Notes under the pieces: generated by a model
What the model was told of the DNA's origin: nothing
The model's database searches: none
Seen by the model: the letters and a program-made list of their open reading frames with translations, nothing else
Position numbers and translations under genes: made by a program
In this document: piece by piece, positions 59,901-64,000 of the stretch
How the letters are laid out: every line of letters begins with the position of its first letter
Position numbering within the stretch: the stretch's first letter is position 1
Assembly: GCA_907165135.1 (NCBI GenBank)
Contig: OU015568.1
Location: 5,092,501 to 5,156,500, forward strand
Origin: Oikopleura dioica
Lineage: Eukaryota > Chordata > Appendicularia > Copelata > Oikopleuridae
DNA length: 64,000 bases
Direction of reading: 5' to 3'

Positions 59901-61871
59901 GCTTCTCCAACATCATCAAGCTCAACAGCAGCAAGTTCTACCACTGCTGCTAGCTCAACTACAACAAAATCAACAACTACCACTTCTTCGACCACCGCAG
60001 CTTCCTCTGCCGCTACTTCTGCCTCCACAACAGCCTCGACCACGGCTTCTACCACTCCCTCTTCTTCAGCTGGCGTCGACAAAACTGCCTGTGTCCAAAA
60101 ACTTACCGAATACGGGCACAAGGACGCAGCCGAAGCTTGCGATGCTATCATCCGTCACAATCAATACCGAGCGAATCATAACTCCCCTGCTCTTGGAATT
60201 CCTTCCAAAGCCCTTTGTGATGGTGCTCAAGAATGGGCGAACATCCAGGCAGAGAGACGAACAGGAAGCATGGAGCACGCGTCAAGGGATCAGCTCGGAA
60301 GTAAGTCAAAAACAGTTTTGAATGCAATCCTATGATAAATCCTCCTTTAGGTCTCGGTGAAAACATGGCCTGGTCAAGCGTGAGCTCTGGCTACTCCATG
60401 TCTGACGGAACCCAAGCATGGCAATCAGAAGATGTCAACTACGACTTCTCTAACCACCAAGAATGTACTGCCGATAGCTGTCCCTCTTGCTCGAAGGGAC
60501 CGAACAATGCATGGTACGATTGTGGCCACTTCACTCAAAACATCTGGAAGAGTACCAAGTTCGTTTGCGTCGCCAAAGCAACAAATGAGGCTGGAACTTT
60601 CATTGTCGCTCGATACGAAAACGGAGGAAACATGCAGGGTGCTTACTTGGCGAATATTGATGGCAACGGGCCCAAGAATGGTCAATTCGTCGGAAAACCA
60701 TCCAGCACTGGAGCTATAACTACGGCTTCTGCTGCCTCCACGACCGCATCTACAGCCGCCTCTACCACCCCTACAACTTCCTCTTCTTCAGGCGGCGTCG
60801 ACAGAGCTGCATGCGTCCAAAAGTTGACCGAATACGGACACAAAGATGCAGCAGAAGCTTGCGATGCCATCATCCGTCACAATCAATACCGTGCAAATCA
60901 CAACTCTCCTGCTCTCGGAATTCCATCAAAAGCCCTCTGTGATGGCGCTCAAGAATGGGCGAACACCCAGGCGGCAAGAAAAACGGGAAGTATGAAGCAC
61001 GCGTCGATAGATCAGCTCGGAAGTAAGTCAAAAATGCACCAGCGGAATTACTCAGAAAATCGAGAAGCCGCTGGCGGCTCCTTTGAGTCTCAAACTCAAA
61101 ATATTGTCAGTCTTATCGGCTGATTCTAGCCATAGGAGCTTTTTCAAATCTTTCTTTAGGTCTCGGTGAAAACATGGCCTGGTCTAGCGTTAGCTCCGGA
61201 TATTCCATGTCCGATGGTACCAAAGCCTGGCAATCGGAAGACGTCTACTACGACTTCTCGAACCATCAAGAATGCACCGCCGGCAGCTGTCCTTCCTGCT
61301 CTAAAGGCCCAAACAAATCGTGGTACGACTGTGGCCACTTCACTCAAAACATCTGGAAGAGTACCAAGTTTGTTTGCGTCGCAAAAGCAGCTAACGAAGC
61401 GGGAACTTTCATCGTCGCTCGATATGAAAACGGTGGAAACATGCAGGGAGCGTACTTGGCTAATGTCGATGGCAACGGGCCCAAGAATGGTCAATTTGTT
61501 GGAAAACAATAATAAATTCTGCGTTTCTCTGTCCCAATTATCTAATAAAAAAGTCCCTTATTTTCAAAAATGTGTTTTTTTTTCTTGTTTCTTGTGGCAA
61601 AAGCCTCACTTTTATTTCGAGCTTTTTAATTCCCTTTCTTTAGCTTCTTACCTTGAAACCCGAAAATCGAATCGACTGCGACACAGCGCTAAATCATGAC
61701 TTCTTCTGGACAGATCCGATGCCAGTTTCTCTCGAAGGCACTTTGAGCAAACTCTCGTCCTCGATGTTCGAGTACCTGACTACCAATCCGCAGCGAAATC
61801 ATCACCAGCCAGCTCAAGCTTCAAGGCAAAATAACGCATCCCATGGCGGCATGATCGACCGTGTTTACTGA
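56935..61871 (+). CDS. CDK9: CDK9 kinase, copy a, with nested gene
   Basis: Catalytic subunit of P-TEFb, which phosphorylates RNA polymerase II to release pausing. Exons 56935-57037, 57116-57198, 58047-58319, 58364-58533, 58712-58942, 59041-59176, 61644-61871 (407 aa; human 372). [65 protein letters not shown] and [11 protein letters not shown] are all present, with intact lysine, HRD and DFG. The N-terminal extension is basic. Intron 2 contains a TIR element. Intron 6 (59177-61643) contains the whole CAP gene on the same strand; in copy b this intron is 39 nt. Splicing across 2.5 kb is inferred from perfect frame and sequence match. Confidence 0.9.
57288..57881. mobile_element. long-TIR element in CDK9a intron 2
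   Basis: A 594-bp element with nearly perfect inverted ends of about 170 bp, beginning GACGCGCTTTTTTTAAGG. Each end carries an internal TTAA, 14-17 bp in. No open frame. Target duplication is unclear (flanks are A-rich). It accounts for most of an 848-nt intron. Confidence 0.85.
59385..61512 (+). CDS. secreted protein with two CAP/SCP domains, nested in CDK9a
   Basis: 646 aa; exons 59385-60300, 60351-61022, 61160-61512. A leader ([15 protein letters not shown]) precedes a sushi-like module ([17 protein letters not shown]...), a Cys-rich spacer, a Ser/Thr linker, CAP domain 1, a short Ser/Thr linker and CAP domain 2. Each domain has [20 protein letters not shown] and the CRISP signature GHFTQNIW with conserved His/Glu. 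The two domains are nearly identical in protein, and both are split at the same phase-1 intron, so the duplication is recent. CAP proteins act in venom, immunity and reproduction; the role here is unknown. AATAAA overlaps the stop. Confidence 0.88.
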
Positions 61872-62208
61872 GATATACTGTGCCCCTAATCTACTTAATC
61901 ACCTTTTCTGCTTACATTTCTATTTTACTATTCTCTGTCCATCAGCTAGAAGTCTCCCTCAAAGATCGGTGATTTAACAAGTCATTTTGCCTGATTATCT
62001 TTATATCTCAAAGCCGCACGCGGCTTTTTGTGATTATCATCGAAGATTGTTTACTTCACTAGTCTTCTAAATATAATTTCAACGGTTTAAATTTTTGAAA
62101 TACTCCCAAAAACTTGTCACAGATAAATACAACATCAATCTATTCAAAATCGAAATCCATCAACCCTTTGTAAGTTCAGAACAAGGAAATCGCCCCCTGG
62201 TTCAGAAA
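61872..62208. other. short intergenic region between CDK9 copies
   Basis: About 340 bp. Ends CTGGTTCAG/AAA immediately before ATG 62209, an acceptor suited to trans-splicing or a UTR intron. No other feature. Confidence 0.45.
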
Positions 62209-64000
62209 ATGTCGATTGCCAATCAAGTGATGCCATACCGAACTCGCCCATCAAGACCTCACAACAACCACCATCATCAGCATCAGCAACAGAATCTTCC
62301 TTATGCCAGACCGCCTCAGAAAGAAACCCGATTCCCAGATGGAAACGCTCATCGCCAGAATGAGAAAAGTCGCCCTCCCTTCGTTCACAAGTTGAAATCC
62401 CCTGATCCAACGAAGTCAGGTAAAGCGCCCTTGTTCTTATGTCTGAGAGACGTAGCTCAATATTGCCGGAAAATCTCTGGAATATGGAGTCAATCAATTG
62501 TTTTCATCAATTTTTTCACCTACAAAAAATTGATTTTTTGACGCTAATAGAGATGAGTTACGATCCCAGTTTCAACCGTCAAAATCCCAACATAATGGGC
62601 GATTTGATGAAGGATATCACGGATTTTATGAAAATGAGAGATCGGAGTAATTCCACGGAAAAACGACAGAGAGAGGCAGATCATAGAATCCCGATTCCTG
62701 AAAAACAGAAGCCGAAAAAGAGACATGTTCATCATACAGGTCTCTTATTTGGCGCTAGAATCTGCTATGAGGAAGTTTTTTGACAGTCATCGACATTTTT
62801 GACATCGATAGACATTTCAGGACATCTACAGACATCCAAAGACATCATGAACATGATTTTCTAATCGACTTTTTAAGATAACCCCTCTATGTTCGACCGC
62901 GATTTCCCCCACTGCCCCGATCGTCGACAAAAGTACATGACTATCGCGAAAATTGGCCAAGGAACATTTGGCGAAGTCTTTAAAGCGAAGAACCAAGAAA
63001 CAGGTCAAGTTGTAGCGCTGAAGAAAATCCTTATCGAAAAGGATCAAGCTTCGGCGGGTTTTCCAGTCACTGCCTTGCGAGAAATCAAAATTCTCAATAA
63101 TTTGAAACGAGTCCCGACAGACAACATCGTCCAGGTACTTTTAAACCTCCGAAAAAATGAGTTGAAAATGCGTTTCAAGCTGATCGAAATCTGCAGAACC
63201 CGCTTCGATCCAAAAGAAGGGCGCCGACCAGAGATACATTTGGTCTTTGAGTTCTGCGATCATGACTTGGCCGGCCTTCTTCAAAACAAAAAGGTTTAGA
63301 AAGTCCATTCTTTGATTCTTGATACCATCTCGAGGTCAATTTTTCAATGGGAGAGAAGAAGAAGCTCTCCTACATGTTGTTCGAAGGCCTTTTCGCGCTG
63401 CACAAGAACAAAATTCTTCATCGAGATATTAAATCGGCGAATATTTTGATCACGAAAAAGGGTGTGCTTAAGATTGCTGATTTTGGACTTGCTCGCCCTT
63501 TCAGGTGAAAAATTAACAATTGCTCGATTATTTCAAAAATCAATGTTGACTAATTTTCTTTCTAGTTACCCAAAGCAAGGAAAAGAAAACCGCTACACGA
63601 ACCGAGTCGTGACTCTTTGGTACCGACCGCCAGAGCTGCTCCTTGGCGAGCGCAACTACGGCCCAGCAATTGACGTCTGGGGCGCTGGCTGCGTCATGGC
63701 CGAGCTCTGGACGCGAACTCCCCTGCTTCAAGGGAGCAACGAGCAGGATATGCTCGAGAAGATCCAGAGATTTGTTGGAGGCATCAACACTGAATCCTGG
63801 CCCGGCGTCGAGAAATACCCAAGCTTCAGAAACGCGCTTCAGGGAAAACCGATCACGAAGGAGAAAAGTAAAATATTCAAGAATCTTGGCCGGTACTTGA
63901 GAGATGAAAATGGACTGAAACTTGTTGAACAGGTGAATAGGGAAAAGAAACCTATTCAGACAGTTGTTTAGCTCTTGACCCTGAAGCCTGAGAATAGATG
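62209..64000 (+). CDS. CDK9: CDK9 kinase, copy b (runs off window)
   Basis: Tandem paralogue of copy a. Exons 62209-62419, 62551-62739, 62878-63134, 63180-63293, 63335-63504, 63566-63932 and 63972 to the window end; the last begins LLTLKPENR, as in copy a. [27 protein letters not shown] (PITALRE in copy a), [18 protein letters not shown] and [18 protein letters not shown] are intact. The N-terminal extension is longer and different: His/Gln-rich, then a basic segment absent from copy a. An intron splits NIVQ/LIEICRT here but not in copy a. Intron 62740-62877 contains irregular GACATC repeats. The missing C-terminus is a window effect, not a truncation. Confidence 0.9.

Overview
The window looks like chordate nuclear DNA from an appendicularian (larvacean) tunicate, Oikopleura or a close relative. 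The reasons are: about 25 protein genes in 64 kb on both strands; introns mostly 37-50 nt; many introns that only restore the reading frame if GA-AG, GC-AG or GG-AG ends are used; a connexin, a Kir channel, UNC93, ATAD5 and CDK9 homologues; and TTAGGG-type interstitial repeats. The organism assignment is inference. All gene models were spliced by hand from reading frame, splice sites and paralogue comparison.

Layout. 1-5 kb: possible 3' end of an unknown gene, a connexin (-), and a secreted EGF-repeat protein (+). 5.3-15.5 kb: three tandem type II transmembrane CUB/trypsin proteases that share a promoter motif about 100 bp upstream of each ATG. 16-26 kb: a cysteine-rich secreted protein, a single-pass membrane protein, a calcyphosin-2-like gene (-), a small membrane protein and a coiled-coil protein, with MITEs and gene-free stretches between. 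26.5-32.1 kb: a truncated gene copy, GC-rich telomere-like repeats, then a gene joining an O-fucosyltransferase-like domain to a WSCD-like sulfotransferase in one reading frame and carrying two TTAA-flanked transposons as introns. 32.1-38.5 kb: UNC93-like (-), Kir channel (+), and two mucin-like genes (-), one with a hAT-like element lying exactly in its intron. 40.5-44.5 kb: a secreted protein with two trypsin domains and a 50-aa secreted peptide. 45-49.2 kb: a four-member family of unknown function broken up by a 986-bp transposon, a frameshift and a deletion, with a tRNA-Ser. 49.8-56.6 kb: a small Cys-rich secreted protein, a methyltransferase (-), a 57-aa membrane protein and ATAD5/Elg1 (-). 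56.9-64 kb: two tandem CDK9 genes. The first has a two-domain CAP gene nested in one intron; the second runs off the window.

The genes do not form one pathway. The recurrent themes are secreted or surface proteins with Thr-rich linkers, tandem duplication, and introns gained or kept at transposon insertions. The strongest candidates for something undescribed are the fucosyltransferase-sulfotransferase fusion, the transposons that coincide with introns, and the paralogue-by-paralogue switching of non-canonical intron ends in the protease cluster.
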